Shown here: positions 1 to 6,207 of the stretch, piece by piece
Numbering within the stretch: position 1 is the first letter of the stretch
How the letters are laid out: each line of letters starts with the position of its first letter
DNA from: Ardenticatenales bacterium
Lineage (GTDB): Bacteria; Chloroflexota; Anaerolineae; Promineifilales; UBA4811
Direction: 5' to 3'
DNA: 8,016 nt
Assembly: GCA_013139935.1 (NCBI GenBank)
Contig: WSZX01000305.1
Coordinates: 1-8,016 of the forward strand
The notes under the pieces: model-generated
Databases searched by the model: none
Told to the model about the DNA's origin: nothing
What the model saw: only the letters and a program-made list of their open reading frames with translations
Translations under genes and position numbers: made by a program

Positions 1-320
1 ACGCGCTCTTTGAGCCCAAGGCTACCTTTGCCGGTGACAAGGACCTGGTCATTGTGCGCGTCAAGGCGCTGGGAAAGAGAGACGGCCGGGACGCCGAAGC
101 TCTGGTCCAGGTGATCGACCGTTTTGACGACGAGACCGGTTTTACCGCCATGGAGCGAACTACCGGATGGAGTGCGGCCATAGTGGCAGAGATGATGGCG
201 CGAGGCCAGACGGCCCGGGGCGCCGGTGGCGTTGAGAGCATGGTGCCGGCGCGCCTCTTTGTCGGGGAACTCAATCGGCGGGGCGTGAGGGTGACTCAGC
301 AAATCAAGTTTACCTCCTGA
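1..320 (+). CDS. Saccharopine dehydrogenase / lysine 6-dehydrogenase family protein, C-terminal part (5' end outside window)
   Basis: The frame is open from base 3 to a TGA at 318-320 and gives the last 105 residues of a protein that begins outside the window. The stretch with TGFTAMERTTGW, followed by AAIVAEMMARGQ, a Gly-rich turn, VPARLFVGELNRRGVRV and the stop, matches the C-terminal end of the saccharopine dehydrogenase-like family (saccharopine reductase, lysine 6-dehydrogenase and uncharacterised relatives). In these enzymes the NAD(P)-binding Rossmann domain is N-terminal, so it is not visible here. Members act in the cytosol on lysine or saccharopine-like amino acids. The fragment cannot separate true lysine-pathway enzymes from relatives of unknown substrate. 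An internal GTG at 54 is in frame, but coding similarity continues upstream of it, so it is not the start. No terminator hairpin with a T-run follows; a dispersed repeat begins 4 bases after the stop. Confidence 0.85.
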   Translation, partial: ALFEPKATFAGDKDLVIVRVKALGKRDGRDAEALVQVIDRFDDETGFTAMERTTGWSAAIVAEMMARGQTARGAGGVESMVPARLFVGELNRRGVRVTQQIKFTS

Positions 321-323
321 GTA

Positions 324-405
324 CTTGTTCAAGAACAACTCGGCCTTCTTGTGGATGTTCTAGCCCTGATTCCGTGTTCAAAACGGGACGCAATTTCTTT
401 AAGTG
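324..405 (+). repeat. Dispersed intergenic repeat R1, copy A
   Basis: This is the most diverged of three copies (others at 3965-4050 and 7257-7328). It aligns without gaps to copy B over 67 bases at roughly 70% identity by eye. It shares the opening CTTGTTCAA-x-AACAACT and the closing AACGGGA, with weaker similarity on to AAGTG at 401-405. The inverted repeat TTGTT/AACAA (325-329 with 334-338) is intact. The second hairpin seen in the other copies (GCGGT/ACCGC) is lost here. It begins 4 bases after the dehydrogenase stop codon. Confidence 0.6.
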
Positions 406-570
406 GGGAGGGTGTGGAAAAACGCGCTGTCAGACTCTTGTTCTGATGGCTTTGCAGGCCTTACCCATTCTTTCTGCAAGACGAGGTTTTCTGGGGTTAC
501 CAGGTTCTCGGCCGCCACGACGCCATTGATCACACACCTCCGACCCCTGCACCTTTGCCCAGCACCGGGT

Positions 571-599
571 TTGACAGTCTCTGCTCAGAGTGATATCAT
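571..599 (+). promoter_or_regulatory. Sigma70-type promoter of the vapBC operon
   Basis: A perfect -35 box TTGACA (571-576) is followed by a 17-base spacer and a -10 box TATCAT (594-599), one mismatch from consensus. A TG at 591-592 gives an extended -10. Transcription would start near 606, leaving a leader of about 43 bases before vapB. It is the best-matching promoter in the window. Confidence 0.75.
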
Positions 600-609
600 G
601 CAGCTATGA

Positions 610-624
610 ATGTAATCATTACAT
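610..624 (+). promoter_or_regulatory. Putative VapB/VapBC operator (perfect palindrome)
   Basis: ATGTAAT-C-ATTACAT is a perfect 7+1+7 inverted repeat that begins about 11 bases downstream of the -10 box, over the predicted transcript start. Ribbon-helix-helix antitoxins typically bind short inverted repeats at their own promoter and repress it, with the toxin as co-repressor. The position here fits such autoregulation. Binding by this VapB is inferred. Confidence 0.6.
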
Positions 625-648
625 CATACGGTTGATCAAGGCAGGGAT

Positions 649-897
649 ATGATTCGCACCCAGATTCAATTGACAGAAGAGCAAGCAAAGGCCATCAAAA
701 CTCTGGCTATGAAGCGCAACACCTCAGTGGCAGAGTTGATTCGTCGGAGCGTCGATGAACTACTTCAAAAGGCTGTTGGCGCTGATCTAGCCGAAAGACG
801 CCGGCGGGCACTCGCCGCTGCAGGACGCTTCCATTCTGGAAAGACAGATATTTCGAGAAACCACGATGACTACCTTGCCGAGGCCTACAGAGAATGA
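649..897 (+). CDS. vapB: VapB-type antitoxin, ribbon-helix-helix (CopG/MetJ-like) protein
   Basis: The 82-residue product starts with MIRTQIQL, which fits the single N-terminal beta strand of a ribbon-helix-helix DNA-binding domain. Helix A is about residues 9-22 and helix B about 25-42 (NTSVAELIRRSVDELL). The remaining half is charged, with an Arg-rich segment (RRRR near 50-53) and an acidic/aromatic end (DDYLAEAYRE) of the kind that wraps a PIN toxin. Known antitoxins of this class dimerise, bind their own promoter and neutralise VapC by direct contact. The ATG at 649 has an AAGG ribosome site at 638-641, 7 bases upstream. The gene overlaps vapC by ATGA, implying translational coupling. Base composition looks lower in GC than the neighbouring genes, compatible with horizontal acquisition. 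The symbol is a family assignment. Confidence 0.85.
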   Translation: MIRTQIQLTEEQAKAIKTLAMKRNTSVAELIRRSVDELLQKAVGADLAERRRRALAAAGRFHSGKTDISRNHDDYLAEAYRE

Positions 898-1292
898 ATG
901 TATTTGTGGATACATCAGCTCTCTATGCTGTCCTCGACGCTGACGATCAGAACCATCAGCCGGCAAAGCAAACGTGGATGGACCTGATTACCCAAGAAGC
1001 TGATCTGGTATCTGCCAACTATGTATTGCTGGAGACGCTCGCCTTGGTGCAACACCGGCTGGGAATGGATGCGGTGAGGACCCTGCAAGAAGATGTGGTG
1101 CCCATGTTGCGCATCGAATGGGTGACTGAAGCTCGCCACGGGATCGGCGTCGCGGCCCTCCTTACTGCATCTAGCCGGAAACTGAGTCTCGCGGACTGCA
1201 TTGGCTTTGAGATCATGCGCCGCCAAGGCATCAAGATCGCGTTTGCCTTTGATCGGCACTTCCTGCAGCAGGGTTTTGTGACCATTCCGTAA
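894..1292 (+). CDS. vapC: VapC-type toxin, PIN-domain ribonuclease
   Basis: The 132-residue protein is the usual length of a stand-alone PIN toxin. All expected acidic active-site residues are visible: Asp6 in the opening VFVDTSALYA, Glu47 in LLETLAL, Asp101 in LSLADCIGFEIMRR and Asp120 in AFAFDRHF. In the family these residues coordinate Mg2+ or Mn2+ for RNA cleavage; many VapC proteins cut tRNA or rRNA and stop translation when free of antitoxin. The target of this one cannot be read from sequence. The start codon overlaps the vapB stop (ATGA at 894-897), so toxin translation is probably coupled to antitoxin translation. No residue appears missing and no frameshift is seen, so the toxin is likely functional. 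It converges on the exporter gene 186 bases downstream, with no obvious T-rich terminator between them. Confidence 0.92.
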   Translation: MNVFVDTSALYAVLDADDQNHQPAKQTWMDLITQEADLVSANYVLLETLALVQHRLGMDAVRTLQEDVVPMLRIEWVTEARHGIGVAALLTASSRKLSLADCIGFEIMRRQGIKIAFAFDRHFLQQGFVTIP

Positions 1293-1478
1293 CCCCAGAA
1301 TACCTGTCCCGGCAAACTGCGTAGCGTGTACCTCCGTTGTTGTGGTAACAGGCGGGCCTTTCGGACCGGAAAGCAACGACCGCTTCCGATCCACCTCCTC
1401 CCAGTGCTTCAAGCGGCCGGATAACGGCCACGGTTTGGCCAGGCTGAGCAAAAAGATCTGGTGCGCCCAAGCTGGACA

Positions 1479-3428
1479 TCAGCGTGGTGTAGAGGTCGGC
1501 GAAGAGGAAACTCCTTTATCCCGGAATTGAGTGTGGTAGAGACTGGCATACATACCGTCCTGGGCCAACAGGTCGGTGTGGGTCCCTCGTTCCACCAGGC
1601 GGCCGCCATCCAGCACCAGAATCTGGTCGGCCGAGAGGATGGTGCTCAGGCGGTGCGCGATTACCAGGCTGGTGCGTCCTTCCATCACGCTTTCCAGGGC
1701 CTGCTGAATGAGCGCTTCGCTCTGAGAGTCGAGGTGACTCGTCGCTTCGTCCAGGATCAAGATGCGTGGGTCTTTCAGGATTATCCGCGCGATGGCGATT
1801 CGTTGCCTCTCGCCGCCCGAGAGCCGGTAGCCCCGCTCTCCGACCACCGTGTCGTATCCTTCCGGTAGATCGACAATGAAATCATGGATGTTGGCGGTAC
1901 GGCAGGCCGCCTCCAGCTCGGCCGGCGTCGCATCGGGTTTCGCATAGAGCAGATTGGCGCGTATGGTGTCGTGGAGCAGAAACGTTTCCTGGGTCACCAT
2001 GCCAATGTCTCTCGCCAAAGAAGCCAGTTTTATGTTGCAGAGATCGTGGCCGTCCACGGTTATGTGCCCCTCGGTCGGATCGTACAGGCGGGGGAGCAGA
2101 TAGGTGATACTTGTCTTTCCCGCTCCACTGGGACCTACCAGCGCTACCAGTTGGCCCGGCCGGATTTCAAAGCTCAGATCCCGCAAAGCCCAGCGGGGCT
2201 CTTTTCCCTCTTTCCCCAACGTGGCGGCCGTGCCGCCCTTGGATAGCACGAAAGAGGCTTGCGGCCCTCTGGAAAAGCGAGGGACATCCGCCAGTCCCAT
2301 CGCGCTGTCCTCGTCCACATAACTGAACGAGACCTTTTCAAAGCGCACGTGGCCTTTTGCCTTCTCCCAGGATACCGCCCCTGGCCGGTCGTCTATCTCC
2401 ACCGGCAAGTCCAGCACCTCAAAGACCCGCTCAAAGCTAACCAGGCTGGTAGCAAACTCGACGCGGGCATTGGTCAGTGCCGACAGAGGGCCGTAGAGTT
2501 GGGTGAGATAGGCGCCAAAGGCGATGATTGTTCCCACGGTGAATGTGCCACGCAATACCATGTGTCCACCCAACCAGAAGATCAGGGCGGTGCCCAGGGC
2601 GCCGGCCAAGCCCAAGCCCATGAAGAACCAGCGGCCAATCAACGCCTGGCGCACGCCAATGTCGCGCACCCGACTGGCCCGTTCGGAAAAGCGCTCCATC
2701 TCGTCACGCTCGCGACCGAATATCTTGACCAGTAGCGCGCCGCTCACGTTGAGGGTTTCGTTCATTTGGGCGTTCATTTCTGCATTGTGGGCCATCTGCT
2801 CCCGGGCCACCCGTCGCAGCACCCGCCCCACCCGCCGCGCCGGAACGATAAAGAGCGGCAGAATGGTGACCCCCAGAAGGGTCAGACGCCATTCAAGCGA
2901 CAGCATGATGACCAGCGTGCTGACGAGGGAAATGAGGTTAGTGATGATGTTGACCATCGTGCCGGTTACCGCTCGTTGTGCGCCAATCACGTCATTATTC
3001 AGCCGGGACATCATCTCACCCGTCCGGGTGTGGGTAAAGAAACGCAAACTCATCCGCTGCATGTGGGCGTACAGCGCTTGGCGCAGGTCGCAGATAATCC
3101 CCTCGCCGATCCGGGCGCCAAAGAGGCGCTGGGCGACACCGATCAGGCCGACCAGGATGGGGATGCCGATGACTCCCAATGCCAGCAAGTTGAGGCGCGA
3201 CGTGTCCCTGTTGGGTAGCGCATTGTCCAGCAGGTCCCGGTAGAGCAGGGGAGGGATCAGGTTGAACAGCGAGGTCAATATGATTAGCCCCACCATCAGC
3301 GCTACCTGGCCCCAGTAGGGCCGGGCGTAGGCCATTACCCGCTGCAAGAGCGCTCGGCTTACCTCTGGTCGGTCGCGCTCCTCGTCATAGCGAATATACG
3401 CGAACCATCCACCGCTATGAAAACCCAT
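1479..3428 (-). CDS. ABC transporter half-exporter (fused membrane domain and ATPase)
   Basis: The 649-residue protein is a type IV ABC exporter half-unit that would dimerise in the inner membrane and pump a lipid, drug or peptide out; the substrate is not predictable. The membrane domain (about 30-330) shows hydrophobic segments near 41-63, 80-100, 157-177, 183-197, 264-288 and 295-310. The ATPase has an A-loop Tyr370, Walker A GPSGAGKTS (432-440), Q-loop Gln480, signature LSGGERQ (536-542), Walker B ILILDE (556-561), D-loop SHLD (564-567) and H-loop His592, so both ATP sites should be competent. Oddities are an extra 35 residues or so between Tyr370 and the ALRDLSF strand (about 372-412), and a Ser/Pro/Thr tail after TQF634. 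The ATG at 3426-3428 has AGGAGAGAG 7 bases upstream. No partner half-transporter gene is adjacent, suggesting a homodimer. Confidence 0.95.
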   Translation of the reverse strand: MGFHSGGWFAYIRYDEERDRPEVSRALLQRVMAYARPYWGQVALMVGLIILTSLFNLIPPLLYRDLLDNALPNRDTSRLNLLALGVIGIPILVGLIGVAQRLFGARIGEGIICDLRQALYAHMQRMSLRFFTHTRTGEMMSRLNNDVIGAQRAVTGTMVNIITNLISLVSTLVIMLSLEWRLTLLGVTILPLFIVPARRVGRVLRRVAREQMAHNAEMNAQMNETLNVSGALLVKIFGRERDEMERFSERASRVRDIGVRQALIGRWFFMGLGLAGALGTALIFWLGGHMVLRGTFTVGTIIAFGAYLTQLYGPLSALTNARVEFATSLVSFERVFEVLDLPVEIDDRPGAVSWEKAKGHVRFEKVSFSYVDEDSAMGLADVPRFSRGPQASFVLSKGGTAATLGKEGKEPRWALRDLSFEIRPGQLVALVGPSGAGKTSITYLLPRLYDPTEGHITVDGHDLCNIKLASLARDIGMVTQETFLLHDTIRANLLYAKPDATPAELEAACRTANIHDFIVDLPEGYDTVVGERGYRLSGGERQRIAIARIILKDPRILILDEATSHLDSQSEALIQQALESVMEGRTSLVIAHRLSTILSADQILVLDGGRLVERGTHTDLLAQDGMYASLYHTQFRDKGVSSSPTSTPR

Positions 3429-3485
3429 GTGTATTCTCTCTCCTATGCCTGTTCCTGACGGCGGTCACAAGGACAGCCAGAGGAA

Positions 3486-3494
3486 CATTGTAGC
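3486..3494 (-). promoter_or_regulatory. Possible extended -10 promoter for the ABC exporter
   Basis: Read on the minus strand, TGC-TACAAT gives an extended -10 element about 57 bases upstream of the exporter ATG. No good -35 box lies at 16-18 bases. This is the best candidate in the leader, but it rests on a single hexamer plus TG. Confidence 0.35.
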
Positions 3495-3629
3495 ACCACC
3501 ACATCACCCAGGCTAATGACCCGAGCGCGGCCGTCGACCAGTGCCGCCAGGCGATTCGTCCGGCCGGTCGCCATGGCCGGCGTGGAGACCCGTCACCGTC
3601 CCATCATCCTGTCAATGACAACCCCCACC

Positions 3630-3784
3630 GGGCGCCGCGGCCCTCGTCGTCAGTGTCTGTGCCTCGGCCGTGCTGCGGGGGAGACGGGGACTGCCGGCCG
3701 GAAGGATAACGAACCACACAGAGGGGGAGAAAAGGAAAAACTCCGCGCCAAGCGTCCGTCGCAGGACATCCTCTGGTTCCGGCC
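3630..3784 (+). repeat. Intergenic direct repeat R2, copy 1
   Basis: This is near-duplicate with 5704-5877 in the same orientation. The core around 3661-3718 is almost identical between copies: CTCGGCCGTGCTGCGGGG, GAGACGG, GACTGCCGGCCGGAAGG and ATAACGAACCAC. Flanks are more diverged, about 70-80% by eye. After AACCAC this copy goes directly to ACAGAGGGG, lacking 20 bases present in the other copy. No open frame is conserved between copies. The AACCAC...ACAGAGGGG core resembles the ACCACAGAG-type repeats that occur between genes in various bacteria. Confidence 0.75.
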
Positions 3785-3964
3785 GGCGCAGATCAAGTCA
3801 GTGTAATCATCAAGCTCAGAGCTTCAGTGGTTCAAGAGCACGCGCCCCCGGAATCACTGAACCGCTGATCAAGGTGAGCCCACTGAAAACGGCCGCTCCC
3901 GGACCACCACGAAATCCACATCGCGACCGGCCGTGGCGCCGGGTCACGCAATTGTCGCTTTGTG

Positions 3965-4050
3965 CTTGTTCAATAACAACTTGGCGGTTTTGTGACCGCT
4001 CCACCTGTGAATCACCATTGAGAACGGGAGGCTATTCCTTATCAAGTGCT
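3965..4050 (+). repeat. Dispersed intergenic repeat R1, copy B
   Basis: This is the best-preserved copy. It carries two small hairpins: TTGTT/AACAA (3966-3970 with 3975-3979, loop CAAT) and GCGGT/ACCGC (3984-3988 with 3995-3999, loop TTTGTG). The box GTGAATCACCATT follows, then AACGGGAGG, and AAGTGCT at 4044-4050. It lies about 105 bases past the 3' end of the minus-strand pRiA4b gene, in the opposite orientation to that gene. Confidence 0.75.
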
Positions 4051-4154
4051 TCATCGAAACTGCCCACTACTTTTTCTTCAATCAGGTTTCGATCCAGCGC
4101 TCCGCTCAAGAGCGAGATCGAGCCGAACGCCCCTGCTCGTGCCTAAACTCCCGG

Positions 4155-5549
4155 CTAGACCACCGGCCGGAGTGAATGCAGGAGGCCTTTCCCAAATGGC
4201 GTGACCTGAAAGGTGGATAGCTCGGGGTATTTCGGACCGAGTAACTTGTGCGGCCGGTAGTCGGCCGTCAGCACGTCAAAATCGATCAACGGTTTGATCA
4301 CCGTGCGCCTGACCACCGCCTGCAGGATGTCTCGCGCGTGGTCCTGATTTTCAATTGGCCAGTAAAGCCCGATATCCTCAATCAATCGGTCGGCAAACAG
4401 CGCAAAAGGTGCCGGTTCCCCCGGCCGCAAATCGAGCAGGTGGTTCAACGCGAGCTCCCGAAAGCGGGCTGCAAGGTAACCTCCCCTGATATCAACGGGC
4501 GAGGCGATAGCCCAATTGACCTGCCTCCACCAGGTGTCGAGCAAGAGCCATACCTGGATCGGAGCAGGCATGGTCAGGAACTGCTCGCCACGCGGGGTCA
4601 GCCGCCAGCGCCGGCCCGGACCCCCTGCCGCCCATCCACCCACGGACGCCAGCACGTGCCGGAAATAGAGCGGCCAGACATCCCCCTCGCTGCGGAGGCG
4701 ATATATGTGATCGCCGATCACCTGGTCCAATTCGGGCGGGTCGACAAACTGGGCGGTGATCTCGCGCACCGCTTTGAGAGGCAGGTTGCCGGTTGCCTGG
4801 GTGCCGGTGACCCGGTTCTCGCGCAGGTAGGCGAGCAAGGCGATCACATCCCGGCGCAGCGGCAGGTTCTCGGCTCGAGCCCCCTGGTCGTCATCAAGCC
4901 CTTGAGCCCAAGCTTCGGCCGGAGCAACCCCCTTCTCCTCGACCTGATCCTCTTCCGGCGGCCAGGCGCTCCAAGCTCCTGCGCCACGCCCTATCCGGCG
5001 CAGCCCGGCATTGACCTCCTCCAGGTCAAAGGCTTCCGGGTCAAAGCTGCCGCCGGCCCACGTCAGGTGCTGGTCATATTCGGGGTGGTCTGGATCTCCA
5101 ATCGCCTGCAGAAAGTTATGGTAGCCCCACACGCTGCCCACATCCTCCGGTGGGCAGGCGCGTTTGCCTTTCAGGCAGATCGGATAACGGATGCCTTTTT
5201 CGGCCGGCGCGACCTTTTCCACCAACAGCGTGTGCCTCCAACCGTCTCCAAAATCGTACATGTAATGGAAACGAAACCCCTCTCCGGGGATGACCTGGCT
5301 CAGCCGGTACCGCTCCTCGGGTGCGATGCCCCATTCGTCCCATTCATCGTTCTCCGGGTCGCCATAGGTCACGTCAGCGATGGTGAACTCGTGCAGATGA
5401 TAGTCTTGCCAGCCCATAACCGTCTGGAGGATGGCGTGCAGTTTGAGTAGGGTGGTGTTGCCGGTCGCCTGGATGCGCCGCCAGACCGGCGGGCGTATGC
5501 CATCCAGGGTGACTTTGATCTGGTAGATCGAGGCGGGTTTTTTGCCCAT
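4155..5549 (-). CDS. pRiA4b ORF-3-like domain protein with a C-terminal domain of unknown function
   Basis: The 464-residue protein has two parts. Residues about 8-186 match the plasmid pRiA4b ORF-3 family (Pfam PF07929): IRPPVWRRI (18-26), LHAILQTVMGWQDYHLHEF (37-55), the hallmark YDFGDGWRH (98-106), CLKGKRACPPEDVG (125-138) and GGSFDPEAFD (166-175). The family was named from a rhizobial plasmid and is often seen near mobile DNA; its biochemical role is not established. A Pro/Glu/Ala-rich linker (about 190-228) leads to a mostly helical region (230-464) with a conserved-looking GNLPLKAVREI (254-264), RRWRLTPRGEQFL (313-325) that could be a winged-helix wing, and a Trp-rich segment (334-347). 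I do not recognise this second domain by name. The ATG at 5547-5549 has GGAG 8 bases upstream. A 400-codon frame on the opposite strand is a shadow. The gene is flanked by the two R2 repeats and appears to be transcribed alone. Confidence 0.88.
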   Translation of the reverse strand: MGKKPASIYQIKVTLDGIRPPVWRRIQATGNTTLLKLHAILQTVMGWQDYHLHEFTIADVTYGDPENDEWDEWGIAPEERYRLSQVIPGEGFRFHYMYDFGDGWRHTLLVEKVAPAEKGIRYPICLKGKRACPPEDVGSVWGYHNFLQAIGDPDHPEYDQHLTWAGGSFDPEAFDLEEVNAGLRRIGRGAGAWSAWPPEEDQVEEKGVAPAEAWAQGLDDDQGARAENLPLRRDVIALLAYLRENRVTGTQATGNLPLKAVREITAQFVDPPELDQVIGDHIYRLRSEGDVWPLYFRHVLASVGGWAAGGPGRRWRLTPRGEQFLTMPAPIQVWLLLDTWWRQVNWAIASPVDIRGGYLAARFRELALNHLLDLRPGEPAPFALFADRLIEDIGLYWPIENQDHARDILQAVVRRTVIKPLIDFDVLTADYRPHKLLGPKYPELSTFQVTPFGKGLLHSLRPVV

Positions 5550-5703
5550 GTCTATCGCTCCAGCGCTAGTGTATCATCTGTTCTGCAAGATCAGCCTACC
5601 GAGATTATTGTACCCCACCGGCCGAGTTATGGCAGCAGATTGCCGCTGAGGGCGTCGACGGCGCGCTTTGGAGGATCGACTGCGAACCAAAAGCCTGAAC
5701 GAA

Positions 5704-5877
5704 GGGACGCCGCTTCCCTCGTCTTCAGTCTCTATTCCTCGGCCGTGCTGCGGGGGAGACGGCGACTGCCGGCCGGAAGGATAACGAACCACGGGCGCTT
5801 TGCGCAGAGATCACAGAGGGGAAAAAGATAGAAACTGCGCGCGCAGCGTCCGTGGTAAAAACCTGTTGGTTGTGGCC
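5704..5877 (+). repeat. Intergenic direct repeat R2, copy 2
   Basis: Same orientation as copy 1 (3630-3784). The shared core (5738-5792) differs from copy 1 at about one position over more than 50 bases. Bases 5793-5812 are an extra 20-base segment absent from copy 1, containing the small inverted repeat GCGCTTTGCGC and leading into AGAGATCACAGAGG. Similarity continues through AGCGTCCG to a final TGGTT-xx-GGCC. The two copies lie on either side of the pRiA4b-family gene. Confidence 0.75.
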
Positions 5878-5904
5878 TCCTCCTCCCAATGCCATAATGC
5901 CGCT

Positions 5905-5937
5905 GGATACCAGCCCCGGGCTAGCTGGCAGATATCC
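5905..5937. other. Imperfect hairpin of unknown role
   Basis: GGATA-CCAGC (5905-5914) can pair with GCTGG (5924-5928) and TATCC (5933-5937). This makes ten pairs with a 9-base loop and a 4-base bulge (CAGA) on the 3' side. No T-run follows, so it is not a classical terminator. It lies just past R2 copy 2 in otherwise featureless DNA. Confidence 0.35.
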
Positions 5938-6150
5938 GACCTAAAGAGGTGTCTGGCTACTCTCGTCATCTGCGCCAAACACGACTGCAGATCCTTGCCC
6001 ATAACGCAAGTGTACTATCGCAAATCTTGACGGATGGACAAAGTAGCCCGCACAGGCGCATGAGCATGTACCGCATCTAATCTTTTTCGGTAGGACCTGG
6101 ACCACCACGATCCTCCACCCGTTCGTTGTGAAAACGCACTGCCGTGCCGC

Positions 6151-6179
6151 TTGCGGAGCGCTGCCCTTTACAGTATGAT
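6151..6179 (+). promoter_or_regulatory. Possible promoter of the ECF sigma / anti-sigma operon
   Basis: TTGCGG (6151-6156) and TATGAT (6174-6179) are separated by 17 bases. The -10 box is one mismatch from consensus; the -35 box matches only TTG. A start near 6186 would give a leader of about 22 bases to the ATG at 6208, and would exclude the in-frame ATG at 6175, which lies inside the -10 box. Confidence 0.45.
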
Positions 6180-6207
6180 TCGTGCCAGACGGGAGCGTGG
6201 AGGACCC

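Larger units (their letters stand above)
321..648. other. Intergenic region between dehydrogenase gene and vapBC
   Basis: This stretch of 328 bases has no credible gene. The open frame at 403-609 starts at GTG and encodes a low-complexity Ser/Thr/Leu-rich peptide with no ribosome site, so I leave it out. The left part is a dispersed repeat (324-405). Bases 406-570 show nothing I recognise. The right end holds the vapBC promoter and putative operator. Confidence 0.6.
3429..4154. other. Non-coding, repeat-bearing intergenic region
   Basis: About 725 bases separate the exporter start from the end of the pRiA4b-family gene. Open frames here (for example + 3516-3806 and 3670-4146) are rich in Arg, Pro and Ser, run through repeat sequence and lack ribosome sites, so I treat the region as non-coding. 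It contains the exporter leader, R2 copy 1 (3630-3784) and R1 copy B (3965-4050). On the minus strand, 4032-4142 is a stop-to-stop frame of about 36 codons with a protein-like look (ending EEKVVGSFDEALDKE) but no start codon. It could be a fossil gene end or chance. Bases 3515-3629 and 3785-3964 show nothing I recognise. Confidence 0.6.
5550..6207. other. Non-coding intergenic region between two divergently transcribed genes
   Basis: About 658 bases lie between the pRiA4b-family gene (leftward) and the sigma factor gene (rightward). Short open frames are low in codon bias, have no ribosome sites and cross repeat sequence. Contents are the pRiA4b gene leader (5550 to roughly 5620, with a weak TACAAT read on the minus strand at 5607-5612), R2 copy 2 (5704-5877), an imperfect hairpin (5905-5937) and the sigma factor promoter (6151-6179). 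Bases 5940-6150 show nothing I recognise. Confidence 0.6.

Noticed and set aside
403..609. A 68-codon plus-strand frame between the dehydrogenase and vapB
   Set aside because: GTG start without ribosome site, Ser/Thr/Leu-rich translation, and it runs through the vapBC -35 and -10 boxes.
1293..1478. Possible bidirectional terminator between convergent vapC and the ABC exporter gene
   Set aside because: Short GGCC-rich inverted words are present, but there is no stable stem followed by a T-run on either strand.
1884..3243. Several plus-strand open frames of 70-240 codons opposite the ABC exporter
   Set aside because: All are antisense to a full-length, motif-complete gene and read as compositional shadows.
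4032..4142. Minus-strand stop-to-stop frame ending EEKVVGSFDEALDKE, with a protein-like look
   Set aside because: Only about 36 codons, bounded upstream by TAG, no ATG/GTG start or ribosome site. It may be a fossil gene end, but the sequence alone does not support a gene.
4248..5450. A 400-codon open frame on the plus strand opposite the pRiA4b-family gene
   Set aside because: It lies wholly antisense to a recognised gene in GC-rich DNA, has no ribosome site, and its translation (rich in Arg, Pro, Gln) has no domain-like pattern.
3901..6125. Shared 12-mer GGACCACCACGA followed by a TCCAC at about 3900 and about 6102
   Set aside because: A 12-base match is expected by chance in an 8 kb window and the flanks diverge at once, so it is not called as a repeat.
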